Source: Flavobacterium sp. (lineage in GTDB: Bacteria; Bacteroidota; Bacteroidia; Flavobacteriales; Flavobacteriaceae). From it: 34,427 nt of DNA. Each line of letters opens with the position of its first letter. The first letter of the stretch is position 1. Position numbers and translations under genes: made by a program. Shown here one piece after another: positions 14,586-23,749 of the stretch. The DNA lies in the NCBI RefSeq assembly GCF_027484705.1, contig NZ_JAIXSL010000013.1, positions 1-34,427 on the forward strand, written 5' to 3'. Below the pieces are notes generated by a model that saw nothing but the letters and a program-made list of their open reading frames with translations, was not told the origin of the DNA and searched no databases.

Positions 14586-16787
14586 ATGAAAAAATTACTA
14601 CTATCGTTACTGCTTGTAACCTTTTTTTCGCTGCATTCAATAGCTCAGAACTGGACTTTTTATAAAGATTTCCCAGTAAACATTACTCCTAAAGATATCA
14701 CGGTTAATAACGCCGGAACCTTATTTATGCTTACCATAGATAATGAAATGTATTATAAAACCATCAACGGACAATGGAGAAAAATGCCCCTGTATGGCGG
14801 TGCTTTCAACCCACTTTGTATCACCGTAGATAAAACCTCTAACTTACTATTGTATGGGGATGATAAGAGTGGGTTACTATCCTCTGATAATTTTGGTGTT
14901 ACTTGGGGACAAACTTATTTTACAACCGGAGACAACACAGGATTTCATGAAGGAGTTTCTGCATTGAGCAATATGGATGACCATGATATTGTTTTTGGTG
15001 GAGGAATTGCCTTTGTTGATGAAAATAATTTTGGCTCGTTTATTACTAAATATACCCCTGAATCATCAGAAATTTATTTTTTTGAAAACGCATCTTTTGG
15101 ACAGACTGAACCGAAGAGTTTACTTTATACAAAAAATCACAAATTAGTTATTGGAACTTTTAATACAGGTATTTGGCTTACTGAAGATGATTGTGCTACA
15201 ATTCTGCAAACAAATTTTAATGAGCATCAAATAACCAAATTTGCGGAAGGTATTGATGGTCGTGTTTATGCTTTAGGAACCGATTTGTCTAACAATGAAG
15301 ATTTTATGATCTACTCTGATGATTACCAGAATTGGTCACCGATGGATTTGCCTAACAATAACGAAAAATATACCACCATTTATTTTGATGCCATCACTAG
15401 CGATTTGTGGCTTGGTAGCGCGCATGGTATATACAAAACTCCTGTTACTCCGAACGCTGACGCAACCTGGATTAGCGCATCTTATAACAACGGCGATCAA
15501 TACCTGGTAGAAATCATTGGCGATAACAATGGGCGCATGTATAATTTTTCGAACCAATATGTAGCGCAAAAACTAAGTGCAACAAGTACTTGGAACAATA
15601 TCAATACGGGGCTTAAAGGCAATATAACCGATTTAAAATTTGGAGCTGAAAATAAGCTTATTGCTTCCAACCATTTTTCTAGCAATAATGTCTCTACCGC
15701 AGTATCGAATGCGGCACCTTGGGAAAATATTTATTTGGGCGGTCAAACTACCGGCGTAACCGTATATTCAAAATCCGACGGAAAAATTTATGCTGATACT
15801 GGATTTAATATAAAAAAATCAATAGATAATGGGGTAACATATACAGATATTACTCCTGACTTTATCAACACTACAGATCCATTAAATTATAGTTATATTC
15901 ATAAATTTCAATTAGGCGAAACGGGCCATTTGTTTTTAGTACCCAGTAATGAAGATTCAAAATTATACCAATCACAAGATGAAGGATCAACATGGTCTCC
16001 TTTGTTTACTTTCCCGGATCCTATCCAACAAATAGCGCAAGATAGCAATGGTGTCATTTATGTTACGCTTAATAGCTTTAGTCAGTCAACATTTCATTAT
16101 TTTGATCTCTATTACTCTATTGACAATGGCGTTACTTGGGAGACAAAAAACATTTACAATTATGATGCTTCTAGTTTTGGAAGACTTGGTTCAAAAAACA
16201 ATCAAACTATAGTATCACTCGGTATAAAAACATATTTATTTGATTATAGTTCACCGACTAATAATTTTAATTTAATCAACAGACCTGATGATTTTGTAAC
16301 CCAAAACTATAGTATAGAGAATTTAAAAATAAATAATTTAGGCGATTACTATGTTTTTGGTAATAACCTGTATAAATCTACAGATAAAGGTGCTACCTGG
16401 ATAAACCTTAGCAGACCTTCGAATTTATCTTCTTCCTCTGTTGATGACGTTTTGTTTGATAATGCCAATACCGCTTATATTCTTGCAGGACAATTAGTTC
16501 CCGCCAACCGCAGAGGTATCTATAAAGTCACCGAAACTTTAGGTATTGAAAATCCGAATGCAGAGCAAGCCATAACCGCCTTTCCTAATCCGGCCCAGAA
16601 TACGTTAAACATCATCACCAAAGAAGCTATAAAAGAAGTTAGTATCTATGATCTTATGGGTAAAAAAATAGGATCTTTTGCTTCTAAGAATTCCATTGAT
16701 GTTTCTCAATTAGCCAAAGGGATGTACATTATAAATGTGGTTAGCCATAACGATCAAAAATTTTCTGCAAAGTTTATTAAAGAGTAG
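14586..16787 (+). CDS. Secreted Asp-box (BNR-like) beta-propeller protein with a T9SS type A sorting domain
   Basis: A signal peptide (MKKLLLSLLLVTFFSLHSIAQ) precedes about 630 residues with repeated Asp-box turns such as SDNFGVTWG, SQDEGSTWS, SIDNGVTWE and STDKGATWIN. These are diagnostic of sialidase/sortilin-type propellers. No sialidase FRIP or catalytic Asp/Glu/Arg set is evident, so binding rather than hydrolysis is likely. The last ~75 residues are a type A sorting domain: FPNPAQNTLNI, VSIYDLMGKKI, KGMYIINVV and the basic end KFIKE. The protein should be exported through T9SS and attached to the surface or released. Homologous inverted-repeat elements flank the gene on both sides (14343 and 16861). 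Confidence 0.88.
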   Translation: MKKLLLSLLLVTFFSLHSIAQNWTFYKDFPVNITPKDITVNNAGTLFMLTIDNEMYYKTINGQWRKMPLYGGAFNPLCITVDKTSNLLLYGDDKSGLLSSDNFGVTWGQTYFTTGDNTGFHEGVSALSNMDDHDIVFGGGIAFVDENNFGSFITKYTPESSEIYFFENASFGQTEPKSLLYTKNHKLVIGTFNTGIWLTEDDCATILQTNFNEHQITKFAEGIDGRVYALGTDLSNNEDFMIYSDDYQNWSPMDLPNNNEKYTTIYFDAITSDLWLGSAHGIYKTPVTPNADATWISASYNNGDQYLVEIIGDNNGRMYNFSNQYVAQKLSATSTWNNINTGLKGNITDLKFGAENKLIASNHFSSNNVSTAVSNAAPWENIYLGGQTTGVTVYSKSDGKIYADTGFNIKKSIDNGVTYTDITPDFINTTDPLNYSYIHKFQLGETGHLFLVPSNEDSKLYQSQDEGSTWSPLFTFPDPIQQIAQDSNGVIYVTLNSFSQSTFHYFDLYYSIDNGVTWETKNIYNYDASSFGRLGSKNNQTIVSLGIKTYLFDYSSPTNNFNLINRPDDFVTQNYSIENLKINNLGDYYVFGNNLYKSTDKGATWINLSRPSNLSSSSVDDVLFDNANTAYILAGQLVPANRRGIYKVTETLGIENPNAEQAITAFPNPAQNTLNIITKEAIKEVSIYDLMGKKIGSFASKNSIDVSQLAKGMYIINVVSHNDQKFSAKFIKE

Positions 16788-16860
16788 AAAAGGAATTCAA
16801 TTCTATCAGATTTTCAAAAAGGAATATTATTAAAAACTAAAATAAGTGGGTTAATTAATT

Positions 16861-16983
16861 TGTGATTTAGGGTATGGGAGACAACTATTAAAATGGGATT
16901 AATAGTGAAATTTGTTTTTTCAATAGCAGTTCTCTGATTGGTTAATATTCTTTGGCTATCCGTCTCCCATGACTCTATTTACA
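16861..16983 (+). repeat. Inverted-repeat element, copy C
   Basis: ATGGGAGAC (16874-16882) pairs perfectly with GTCTCCCAT (16962-16970). TGATTTAG before it and CTCTATT after it match copy B at 14343-14459 without gaps. Where B has ATGAGAG/CTCTCAT, C has ATGGGAG/CTCCCAT, a compensatory change. The loop is 79 bases. The rest of the 333-base gap 16788-17120 has only a weak resemblance to the shared operator near 17011-17026. Confidence 0.6.
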
Positions 16984-17120
16984 GAAAGAGATTAGATTTT
17001 TAAACCAGATAAAATCAGGTTATACTCCATTATGCTTATTGTAAAGGTTGTTTTGTTCCGGCAACTTTGTTTACAACACTTTTTTTGCCGCGAGCTATCC
17101 ATTATAAATCTAAAATTGCT

Positions 17121-18638
17121 ATGAAAAAACTATTATTTATTATCTTTTTACTTACTAACTTTTTGATGTTTGGTCAGGGGAATTCTTGTAGTAGCGCAAC
17201 GGCACTAGTTGCGAATGGAATTTTCACCTGTCCTGCAATCACTAGTGGAACTTATCAGCAAGTTTGTTTTGCGACTGTCCAGGGTATCAATAGCAAATGG
17301 TATAAATTTGCCCCAACCGCAAACGGGCAAGTAAGCATTTCTTCAAATTTGCCGGTAAATCAGGATGTAGATACAAGATTATCGGTAATGTCTGGATCTT
17401 GCGGCACCCTTACCTGTGTGGCAGCTAATGACAATGTTAATCCTAATTCGTTTACCAACAGATTAAGTAGCGTTTTTTTGGCGGTGCAGGCAGGAACAAC
17501 ATATTACATCCAGTGGGACTCCAGAAACGATAATCGAAGCTTCCAATTTGAATATAGTTTTACAGCAAATACGTGCTTACCAATAAATCAGTTCGCAGTT
17601 TACGACCCCTTATATGCCACCTCAAATGAAGCGACTTTAAAATGGCTAAATGCTTTAGGCAATCCTGAAAACTATCGGGTAGAGTGGAATAATGATTTTT
17701 TGCCCGAGCAAAGTCCTAATAATACCTCAGTCGTTTTTACAGCTGATAACGGAGCCAGTTCTATCAAGACCATTGATAATTTACCGGCTGGGGCGAATAT
17801 TAGTTATTTTATTTCATCAGTCTGTGGAAGCGCACCAAACTATACAGGGCAAAGCAGCAGAAGAGGTCCATACAATGCTTTTTTAGCAAAAAACCTTCCT
17901 TATTCGTTAACCTTTGAGGAGGAGTTTCCTATGGAGGTTTTTAATGATGGTTTTATTGGGTTCAATCTTTTTTTAACGAATGATCTGACAGAACCTGCAA
18001 ATTATGCTGATGGAGGTGCCGGAAGAGCCGCTGTTACAGCCAATAGTACACAGGAATTTTCCAATCTATGGGGCTATTCGAGAGCCATTAATTTAGTGGC
18101 TGGCCAACAAGTGACTATCTCATTCAAATCTAGATTGTTTTCTTTTTCAGGAACCCCATCGCCAATGTCGTTGGAATTGAAAGCCGGGCTATCACAAAAT
18201 CAATCCGCGCAATTAAATGATATCGCTAGTTTTAACCTTGTCAGTTCCGATAATTATACCACCCATTCAGCTACGTTTATTGCGCCAGCAACGGATGTAT
18301 ATTACTTTGGCTTTCACAACAATTCGTTTCCTGGCAGTAATCAGACCTTTGCCTTTTTCGATACTTTCAACTTTACTACTACGCTTTCGAATCCTGACTA
18401 TCAGAGGTCGGGTTTTAGTATTCTACCCAATCCTGCTCATGAGTTTATCAAATTTTCCGGGACTGATGTAGAAATTACAGCAGTTCAAATCGTAGACATG
18501 AATGGACGAATGATTAAGCATATTGATACTTTCAACAGCAATGATCAAATCGATATATCGGAACTGTCAAAAGGAGTTTATCTGGTTAGGATAACTACAG
18601 AAAATGACCAATGGAATCAAAAATTTTTGAAAATATAA
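17121..18638 (+). CDS. Large secreted multidomain protein with a T9SS type A sorting domain
   Basis: ATG 17121 gives a clean signal peptide (MKKLLFIIFLLTNFLMFGQ); an upstream TTG at 17067 would bury it. The N-terminal domain (about residues 20-145) reads CSSATALVANG, KWYKFAPTANGQVSIS and TTYYIQWDS, resembling the pre-peptidase C-terminal-like beta-sandwich found in secreted enzymes. A fibronectin III-like stretch (YRVEWNN, IDNLPAGANISYFISSV) follows, then a galactose-binding-like sandwich (about 270-410) ending DVYYFGFHNNSF. The tail is a type A sorting domain (LPNPAHEFIKF, VDMNGRMI, KGVYLVRI, FLKI). There is no catalytic signature, so an adhesin or binding role is likeliest. It leads a three-gene run with gaps of 18 and 33 bases. 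Confidence 0.82.
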   Translation: MKKLLFIIFLLTNFLMFGQGNSCSSATALVANGIFTCPAITSGTYQQVCFATVQGINSKWYKFAPTANGQVSISSNLPVNQDVDTRLSVMSGSCGTLTCVAANDNVNPNSFTNRLSSVFLAVQAGTTYYIQWDSRNDNRSFQFEYSFTANTCLPINQFAVYDPLYATSNEATLKWLNALGNPENYRVEWNNDFLPEQSPNNTSVVFTADNGASSIKTIDNLPAGANISYFISSVCGSAPNYTGQSSRRGPYNAFLAKNLPYSLTFEEEFPMEVFNDGFIGFNLFLTNDLTEPANYADGGAGRAAVTANSTQEFSNLWGYSRAINLVAGQQVTISFKSRLFSFSGTPSPMSLELKAGLSQNQSAQLNDIASFNLVSSDNYTTHSATFIAPATDVYYFGFHNNSFPGSNQTFAFFDTFNFTTTLSNPDYQRSGFSILPNPAHEFIKFSGTDVEITAVQIVDMNGRMIKHIDTFNSNDQIDISELSKGVYLVRITTENDQWNQKFLKI

Positions 18639-18656
18639 ACTTTAAAAATTGTTATT

Positions 18657-20966
18657 ATGAAAAAATCATTACTTCTATTGCTATTGCTTATCTGGCAATG
18701 CTCATTTGCTCAATTGGAAGTGGTCGGATCGAAAGAATTCGGTCAGCTTGAATTCCTGAATTATGATCCAATAGTACCAAATAAAATATATGCTGCAACT
18801 GTTGGAAACCATATTGTTGTCTCGGAAGATAATGGCGAAAACTGGACTGTGTTCTATACCTTTCCTGGAAATAATATTGAAGCTCAGATGAGAATAAGTT
18901 CGCTAAAATTCCATACTGATAACCAACTCTCATTTACCGCAGGCGATTATGGCCATTCCAATAAAATATACATCTTAGATATAAATTTGAGACAAATTGT
19001 TCGTGAGTACGCTATTCCTATTCCTTCCCCGTCAGATAATAGCGCGATATCTTCGTATGACTTCTATAACGATGATACGGTAATGGTTCAACAGCATTAT
19101 GAGGTAGGAATGGGTGTTAGAGCGAAAGTTTATTATACAAACGATGGTGGTAATTCATGGGATACAATCTACCAAAACGAAGATTATGGTTATATTTTTC
19201 CGAATAAAGTGTTCATAGCACCGAATAACCCTCGAAAAGTATTTATTGCGCGAATAGGCGGTCTAGATCCCGAGGATTATGGCGGCTTATTTATTTCAAA
19301 TGACGCAGGACAAACCTGGGAAGAAAAATTATCGGGAATTGACCTAGGTCCTATGGCATTTCACCCCAACAATCCAGATGATATTCTTTTAGGGTCAACA
19401 TTGGGTTCTCAAGTACAAAATCTATATCGATCTCTTGATGGAGGGAATAATTGGGAAGTAGTAGACCAAAATTGGTCTAATGAAGTGCAAAGTGGAATTT
19501 ATGTAATTAAATATAATCCTACAGACGCTAATAACATTATTGTAACAGGACTAAATGAAATTGTCAGAACCTTTGACAACTTTCAAACGAAGGAAGTTAT
19601 TCACTATGAAAACGACATGAATAATCCAAATAATTACTATTATGGGAGCTATCTTTCATTTAATCCATTCAATAGCAATCAATTGCTAATCATGAATAAT
19701 GATTATCCTCTGTTCTCAAATGATGGTGGAGCAACCGTTTCTAAAATCGATAATCCCTTCTTTTTTTCACACCTCGGACATTTGAATCTCTTTGAAAAGG
19801 GTAGTAGTAAACACTTATACTATGCGGCTCAGCAGGGGTTTAGTCACAGAGATTTGAACACCCAGATTGAGGAGGCTCATGGAACATTGCCGTATCAGAT
19901 GCTATCAAATACGTTAGCTCAGTTTTATGCTGATCAAAACATGGAAGGAAGAGTTTACGGATTCTATATGGCGGGAAATGGTTCTGGAATTGGCGTTAGT
20001 AATGATCATGGCGCGAACATTTATGGAATTCAGTCCCCCAATGTATTCCTGCATGACATCGTTTCGAAACCGGACAATCCTAATCTGTTGTTTTGCTCCT
20101 TATCGGATGACTTTGCCCACTGTAATATCACAAAATTTGACATCAGTGATTTCAATAATATTCAGCAAACAAACATTCCAATGCCTGCGAGCGGAATGGT
20201 GCGGGATTTTCATTTTGATGCCGAAAACCCAAATGTACTTTGGATAGCATTAGACAATCATTTATACAAGACAATCAATTTCGGCGGAACCTGGGATCTT
20301 CAGAGTAACGGATTAGAGTCTTTAAATGGTAATGATATTGTCTATATGGTTACCCAAAACCCTTTAAACCCAGAGCAATATACCATCGCTACCTCCAAGG
20401 GCATATTTACCTCTACAGATCACGGAAATAATTGGTCTCAATTATCAACTTTTGAGGCTCAGCAAGTCAGACATTCAGATACTAATAGTAATCATCTGGT
20501 GGCGATTAATTATAATGCCGAATTTTCATCTTTTGCTTTACGATATTCAAACGACTCAGGAGAAACATGGCAAGAAGTTCCTAGTGAAGATTTACTTTAT
20601 ATATCTTCTGATAACAAAAGCGCAGCAATCGATTTTAATGGTACTACGGCCGATGTTTATATTGGCACCTATGACCTTGGAGTAGTCAAATATACTATTG
20701 ATTTTAATAGTTTATCGAATGTAATTTTCGAGCCTTTGAAAAAGTATGAGTTGTCTCCAAATCCTTCACAATCGATTGTTTACATTAAATCCTTTGATGG
20801 GGAAAACAACTATAATCTTTCGCTTTACGACAATCTAGGCAAAAAAGTTAAAGAGGTTAGAAATGATAACAAAATCGACTTGCAAAATCTTCAATCTGGA
20901 ATGTACTTTTTGAAAATACAATTAAAGAATGGAACTAATGAAACTCTTAAAATAGTTAGACAATAG
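18657..20966 (+). CDS. Secreted sortilin-like Asp-box propeller protein with a T9SS type A sorting domain
   Basis: A signal peptide (MKKSLLLLLLLIWQCSFAQ) precedes a long propeller region with at least seven Asp-box-like turns: EDNGENWT, NDGGNSWD, NDAGQTWE, LDGGNNWE, NFGGTWD, TDHGNNWS and NDSGETWQ. Blades of this kind form the VPS10/sortilin and two-fold propeller folds, which bind protein or glycan. No glycosidase catalytic set was seen. The C-terminal 75 residues (LSPNPSQSIVYI, LSLYDNLGKKV, SGMYFLKIQ, LKIVRQ) form a type A sorting domain. It lies 18 bases after the previous gene and 33 before the next, so all three are probably one transcript. Confidence 0.88.
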   Translation: MKKSLLLLLLLIWQCSFAQLEVVGSKEFGQLEFLNYDPIVPNKIYAATVGNHIVVSEDNGENWTVFYTFPGNNIEAQMRISSLKFHTDNQLSFTAGDYGHSNKIYILDINLRQIVREYAIPIPSPSDNSAISSYDFYNDDTVMVQQHYEVGMGVRAKVYYTNDGGNSWDTIYQNEDYGYIFPNKVFIAPNNPRKVFIARIGGLDPEDYGGLFISNDAGQTWEEKLSGIDLGPMAFHPNNPDDILLGSTLGSQVQNLYRSLDGGNNWEVVDQNWSNEVQSGIYVIKYNPTDANNIIVTGLNEIVRTFDNFQTKEVIHYENDMNNPNNYYYGSYLSFNPFNSNQLLIMNNDYPLFSNDGGATVSKIDNPFFFSHLGHLNLFEKGSSKHLYYAAQQGFSHRDLNTQIEEAHGTLPYQMLSNTLAQFYADQNMEGRVYGFYMAGNGSGIGVSNDHGANIYGIQSPNVFLHDIVSKPDNPNLLFCSLSDDFAHCNITKFDISDFNNIQQTNIPMPASGMVRDFHFDAENPNVLWIALDNHLYKTINFGGTWDLQSNGLESLNGNDIVYMVTQNPLNPEQYTIATSKGIFTSTDHGNNWSQLSTFEAQQVRHSDTNSNHLVAINYNAEFSSFALRYSNDSGETWQEVPSEDLLYISSDNKSAAIDFNGTTADVYIGTYDLGVVKYTIDFNSLSNVIFEPLKKYELSPNPSQSIVYIKSFDGENNYNLSLYDNLGKKVKEVRNDNKIDLQNLQSGMYFLKIQLKNGTNETLKIVRQ

Positions 20967-20999
20967 CAAATTAAAAAGAACCATTTAAAAATTACAACC

Positions 21000-22259
21000 A
21001 TGAAAACACGATTATGTTTCCTAACAACTTTTTGCTCTTTTTTCTCTTTGTTTGCTCAACCTTCATGGGATGAAGTGTTACCGTCATCTTGTTGCGGCCG
21101 GTATGATGATGTTTTCTTTTTAAACGCAAATGTTGGCTGGGCGGCAGGAAGCGGTGGATTTGTGCTAAAAACTACTGACGGAGGACAAAATTGGAATAAT
21201 CTGTTGTTCCTGGAAAATACCTACATTAGAAACATAGAGTTTCTAAACGAAAATATTGGATTCTTAGGCACTTTAGATGGTGGGTTTTACAAAACTATTG
21301 ATGGGGGAACCAACTGGGCTATAGTAGATGCTGTTGCTGCTTTTAACAACAATGTAATTTGTGGCCTGACCACTGTTGGTGTTGATACGGTTTATGGGTG
21401 TGGTGCTTATTTCGGTCCTGCTTATATTATAAAATCAACTGATAGTGGAGCAACATGGCAATACATTGGCATGAGTGCTTATGCTGAGAGTTTGGTGGAA
21501 GTTTTATTTGTAGATGCTAATGTCGGATTTGCTTCCGGCGGTAATTCCAATGGAGGAATTATTCTGAAAACTACAGATGGCGGTGTTACCTGGACAGAAA
21601 TATACCATACCGGAATCAATGGAGAATGGGTATGGAAACTGCAACGATTATTTTCAAATCCTAATGTAATGTTTGGTTCTGTAGAATCTATAGAGCCGCT
21701 ACCTGGGAAGCTTTTAAAATCAATTGATGCTGGTTTAAATTGGTCTTCTAAGGAAGTTCCGGATACCGACATTCAAGCGGTAGGTTTTATTACAGAATAT
21801 CATGGTTGGATGGGCGGTCATCATACAGGTTTTCTGGAAACCTTCGATGCAGGTTCCACATGGAATGATACTGATTTTGGAGGGAATTTGAATAGAATTC
21901 AGGTTTTTAATGAAAATCTGGTGTATTGTTCTGGCGAAGGAATTTATAAATTTTCTGATCAAAATCTAGGCACATCACCATTCAACGGAAATGCAGAAAG
22001 AGCCAGACTAGAAGTAAAAATTTCACCCAACCCAGTTGAAAATCAATTGGAGTTTACGGTAAATTTTAAAACTTCAGATAACATTATGCTAAGATTGTTT
22101 GATGCGAACGGTAAATTCATACAAAAGTTTATAACTGAAAGAATACCTGGTGCTACGTCAAAAAAATACAGCTTTCCATTTCCTTATCCTGCGGGAACTT
22201 ATTTTCTTAATTTGCATGATGATACAGGAGGCCAATCGGAAAAATTTATAAAGAAATAA
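21000..22259 (+). CDS. Secreted YCF48-like propeller protein with a T9SS type A sorting domain
   Basis: A signal peptide (ending SLFAQ) is followed by repeats pairing NVGWAAG or NIGFLG with an Asp-box turn about 10-12 residues later: TTDGGQNWN, TIDGGTNWA, STDSGATWQ and TTDGGVTWTE. This pairing is typical of the YCF48/HCF136-like seven-bladed propeller, in which each blade begins with a VGWAVG-like strand. In photosynthetic organisms that fold assists photosystem II assembly; here it is only a structural likeness. A Cys-Cys pair (SSCCG) is near residue 32. The sorting domain has SPNPVENQLEF, LRLFDANGKFI, AGTYFLNL and KFIKK. It is last in its transcript, and a 194-base gap follows. Confidence 0.88.
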   Translation: MKTRLCFLTTFCSFFSLFAQPSWDEVLPSSCCGRYDDVFFLNANVGWAAGSGGFVLKTTDGGQNWNNLLFLENTYIRNIEFLNENIGFLGTLDGGFYKTIDGGTNWAIVDAVAAFNNNVICGLTTVGVDTVYGCGAYFGPAYIIKSTDSGATWQYIGMSAYAESLVEVLFVDANVGFASGGNSNGGIILKTTDGGVTWTEIYHTGINGEWVWKLQRLFSNPNVMFGSVESIEPLPGKLLKSIDAGLNWSSKEVPDTDIQAVGFITEYHGWMGGHHTGFLETFDAGSTWNDTDFGGNLNRIQVFNENLVYCSGEGIYKFSDQNLGTSPFNGNAERARLEVKISPNPVENQLEFTVNFKTSDNIMLRLFDANGKFIQKFITERIPGATSKKYSFPFPYPAGTYFLNLHDDTGGQSEKFIKK

Positions 22260-22341
22260 TCTTCCAGTTTCAGTCATAATCAAACTAAATCTTTAATCTT
22301 CTCCGACTAATCGCTGTTTGAAATTTATTAGAATAAAAAAA

Positions 22342-22412
22342 TACCTGAAATCAGGTAGGAAACTATACACTCTAATAGGTATTTGAAATCATTTTTTACA
22401 AGTATAATTTTG
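22342..22412 (+). promoter_or_regulatory. Promoter with palindromic operator for the 22454-31785 surface-protein operon
   Basis: TACCTGAAATCAGGTA (22342-22357), then CTATAC, then AGGTA (22377-22381) abutting -33 TTTG (22382-22385), a 19-base spacer, and -7 TAATTTTG (22405-22412). The palindrome-to-half-site offset (24 bases) and the spacer equal those at 11022-11092. The predicted start near 22419 leaves a 35-base leader to the ATG at 22454. Confidence 0.82.
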
Positions 22413-22453
22413 TTAGGAATACGAATCTTAAATCAATCAATTTAATTCAATCT

Positions 22454-22861
22454 ATGAAAACTATCAAACACACAATTGTAGCATTATTAGTGGCGAACAT
22501 TTTAATTTCATGCAGTAAAGATGACAATACAGATCACACTGTTCAGCGGTTTGACAGAAATATTACGTTCAAAGTTGTTGGGCAATACTCAGGGAGCTTA
22601 AAAGCAATATATGCAAATCCAACGGATGAGTATGGTGTTACGCCAAGCGAAGTTTTAAATTCAACACCTTGGTTAAAGAGCCTCGAATACAATCCACAGG
22701 TTGCCTTAACAGGACTGGCATTAGTAGGGCAAAATGGACATCCGAATGAAATAGTTCAATTGCAGGTTTTCTCTAATGACGAACTTATAGAAAGTGAATT
22801 TGGTATTGCAGATGACCAAGGAAAACTTTATGCAGAAACTAGTGTGATTTATTTTAAATAA
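22454..22861 (+). CDS. Small lipoprotein, probably surface-exposed, family not recognised
   Basis: The signal peptide (MKTIKHTIVALLVANILISC) ends at Cys20. The next residues are SKDDNTD. A Lys-Asp-Asp just after the lipidated Cys fits the surface lipoprotein export signal described for flavobacterial lipoproteins. The remaining 110 residues look like one small beta domain (ITFKVVGQYSGSLKAIY, VALTGLALVG, EIVQLQVFSNDEL) with no Cys or catalytic motif. I do not recognise a family, though the size fits a binding domain. It is the first gene behind the operator promoter and lies 22 bases before the next T9SS gene. Seven genes follow one another closely to 31785. Confidence 0.75.
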   Translation: MKTIKHTIVALLVANILISCSKDDNTDHTVQRFDRNITFKVVGQYSGSLKAIYANPTDEYGVTPSEVLNSTPWLKSLEYNPQVALTGLALVGQNGHPNEIVQLQVFSNDELIESEFGIADDQGKLYAETSVIYFK

Positions 22862-22883
22862 TACATTATCAATACTGTAAACA

Positions 22884-23744
22884 ATGAAAAAAGCCATTCT
22901 AATTCTTGGTGTATTGTGGTCTGTTTCCTTAAAATCACAAGTTTTACTAACGGAGAATTTTGACAACATCCCTTTGTTAGCTTCACAAGGTTGGACCAAT
23001 GTAAATGCGAGTGAGCCCGTTGGAATAAGCACATGGGGAGGAGGAGTTCCTTTTCCGGCTTATAACGGTGCGAGCAATTCTTATGCTGCTGTTAATCATC
23101 AGTCTACAGGAGATATAGGCACAATTAGCAACTGGCTAATTACACCAACGGTAAATCTAAACAATGGAGATATTATTAGTTTCTTTTCTAGAACACATCA
23201 TGGAACTTGGGCTGATAGACTAGAACTCAGAATAAGCCCTAATGGAGATAACTCCACACTGCCTTCAACTTCAAGTGCTTCACTAGGGGATTTTACCATA
23301 TTGGCATTGACGATAAACCCCAATCTGCTTGCAAATGGCTATCCTACTACATGGACAAACTACACTTATTCAATAGATGGTCTTTCGCAACCAACAAATT
23401 GCAGAATTGCTTTTAGATACTATGTCACGAATGGCGGCGCAAGTGCGCCAAATTCAGATTACATAGGAGTAGATGCGCTATCAGTAACAAGCACACTAGG
23501 TATCAATAATTTTAGTAATAATTTAATCAGTTTAACGCCAAACCCAGTGCAAAATATACTAAGAATCAAAACGCCTGAAACAATCAAAGAAGTTTCAGTT
23601 TATAGTTTGTTAGGGAAAAAAGTAATAAGTACTCAAATTTCGGCTGATACCGTTGATGTCTCCATTTTAACTCAAGGAATGTATTTGCTCAAAGTGGTAG
23701 ATCAAAACAATAAAGTCTTTTCCTCAAAATTTATAAAAGAATAA
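22884..23744 (+). CDS. Choice-of-anchor J (cleaved adhesin-like) protein with a T9SS type A sorting domain
   Basis: After a signal peptide (ending SLKSQ) comes LLTENFDNIPLLASQGW, the start typical of choice-of-anchor J/cleaved adhesin domains. It is followed by SNWLITPTVNLNNGDIISF, DRLELRIS, and DYIGVDALSV at the end of the beta-sandwich (about residues 20-205). These domains occur in gingipain-type adhesins and bind proteins or carbohydrates. The sorting domain (LTPNPVQNILRI, VSVYSLLGKKV, QGMYLLKVV, KFIKE) is very close to that of the 14586 gene. At 286 residues it is a minimal one-domain cargo. The next ATG lies only 5 bases after its stop. Confidence 0.88.
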   Translation: MKKAILILGVLWSVSLKSQVLLTENFDNIPLLASQGWTNVNASEPVGISTWGGGVPFPAYNGASNSYAAVNHQSTGDIGTISNWLITPTVNLNNGDIISFFSRTHHGTWADRLELRISPNGDNSTLPSTSSASLGDFTILALTINPNLLANGYPTTWTNYTYSIDGLSQPTNCRIAFRYYVTNGGASAPNSDYIGVDALSVTSTLGINNFSNNLISLTPNPVQNILRIKTPETIKEVSVYSLLGKKVISTQISADTVDVSILTQGMYLLKVVDQNNKVFSSKFIKE

Positions 23745-23749
23745 AATAG

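Noticed and set aside
17011..17030. AAAATCAGGTTATACT resembling the right half of the shared operator, upstream of the 17121 gene
   Set aside because: The left half is missing and the distance to the nearest TAnnTTTG-like sequence (CAACTTTG at 17062) differs from that in the three good copies, so I do not count it as a fourth promoter.
17067..17120. Longer TTG-started version of the 17121 gene (and similar upstream TTG starts at 3200, 13353 and 29566)
   Set aside because: Each adds a non-signal leader before a clean signal peptide beginning with ATG; at 3200 the TTG is part of the -7 promoter element.
14586..22259. Reading the Asp-box proteins as sialidases
   Set aside because: Asp boxes are present, but the catalytic Arg triad, FRIP motif and Tyr/Glu nucleophile pair were not seen; Asp boxes occur in many non-enzymatic propellers.
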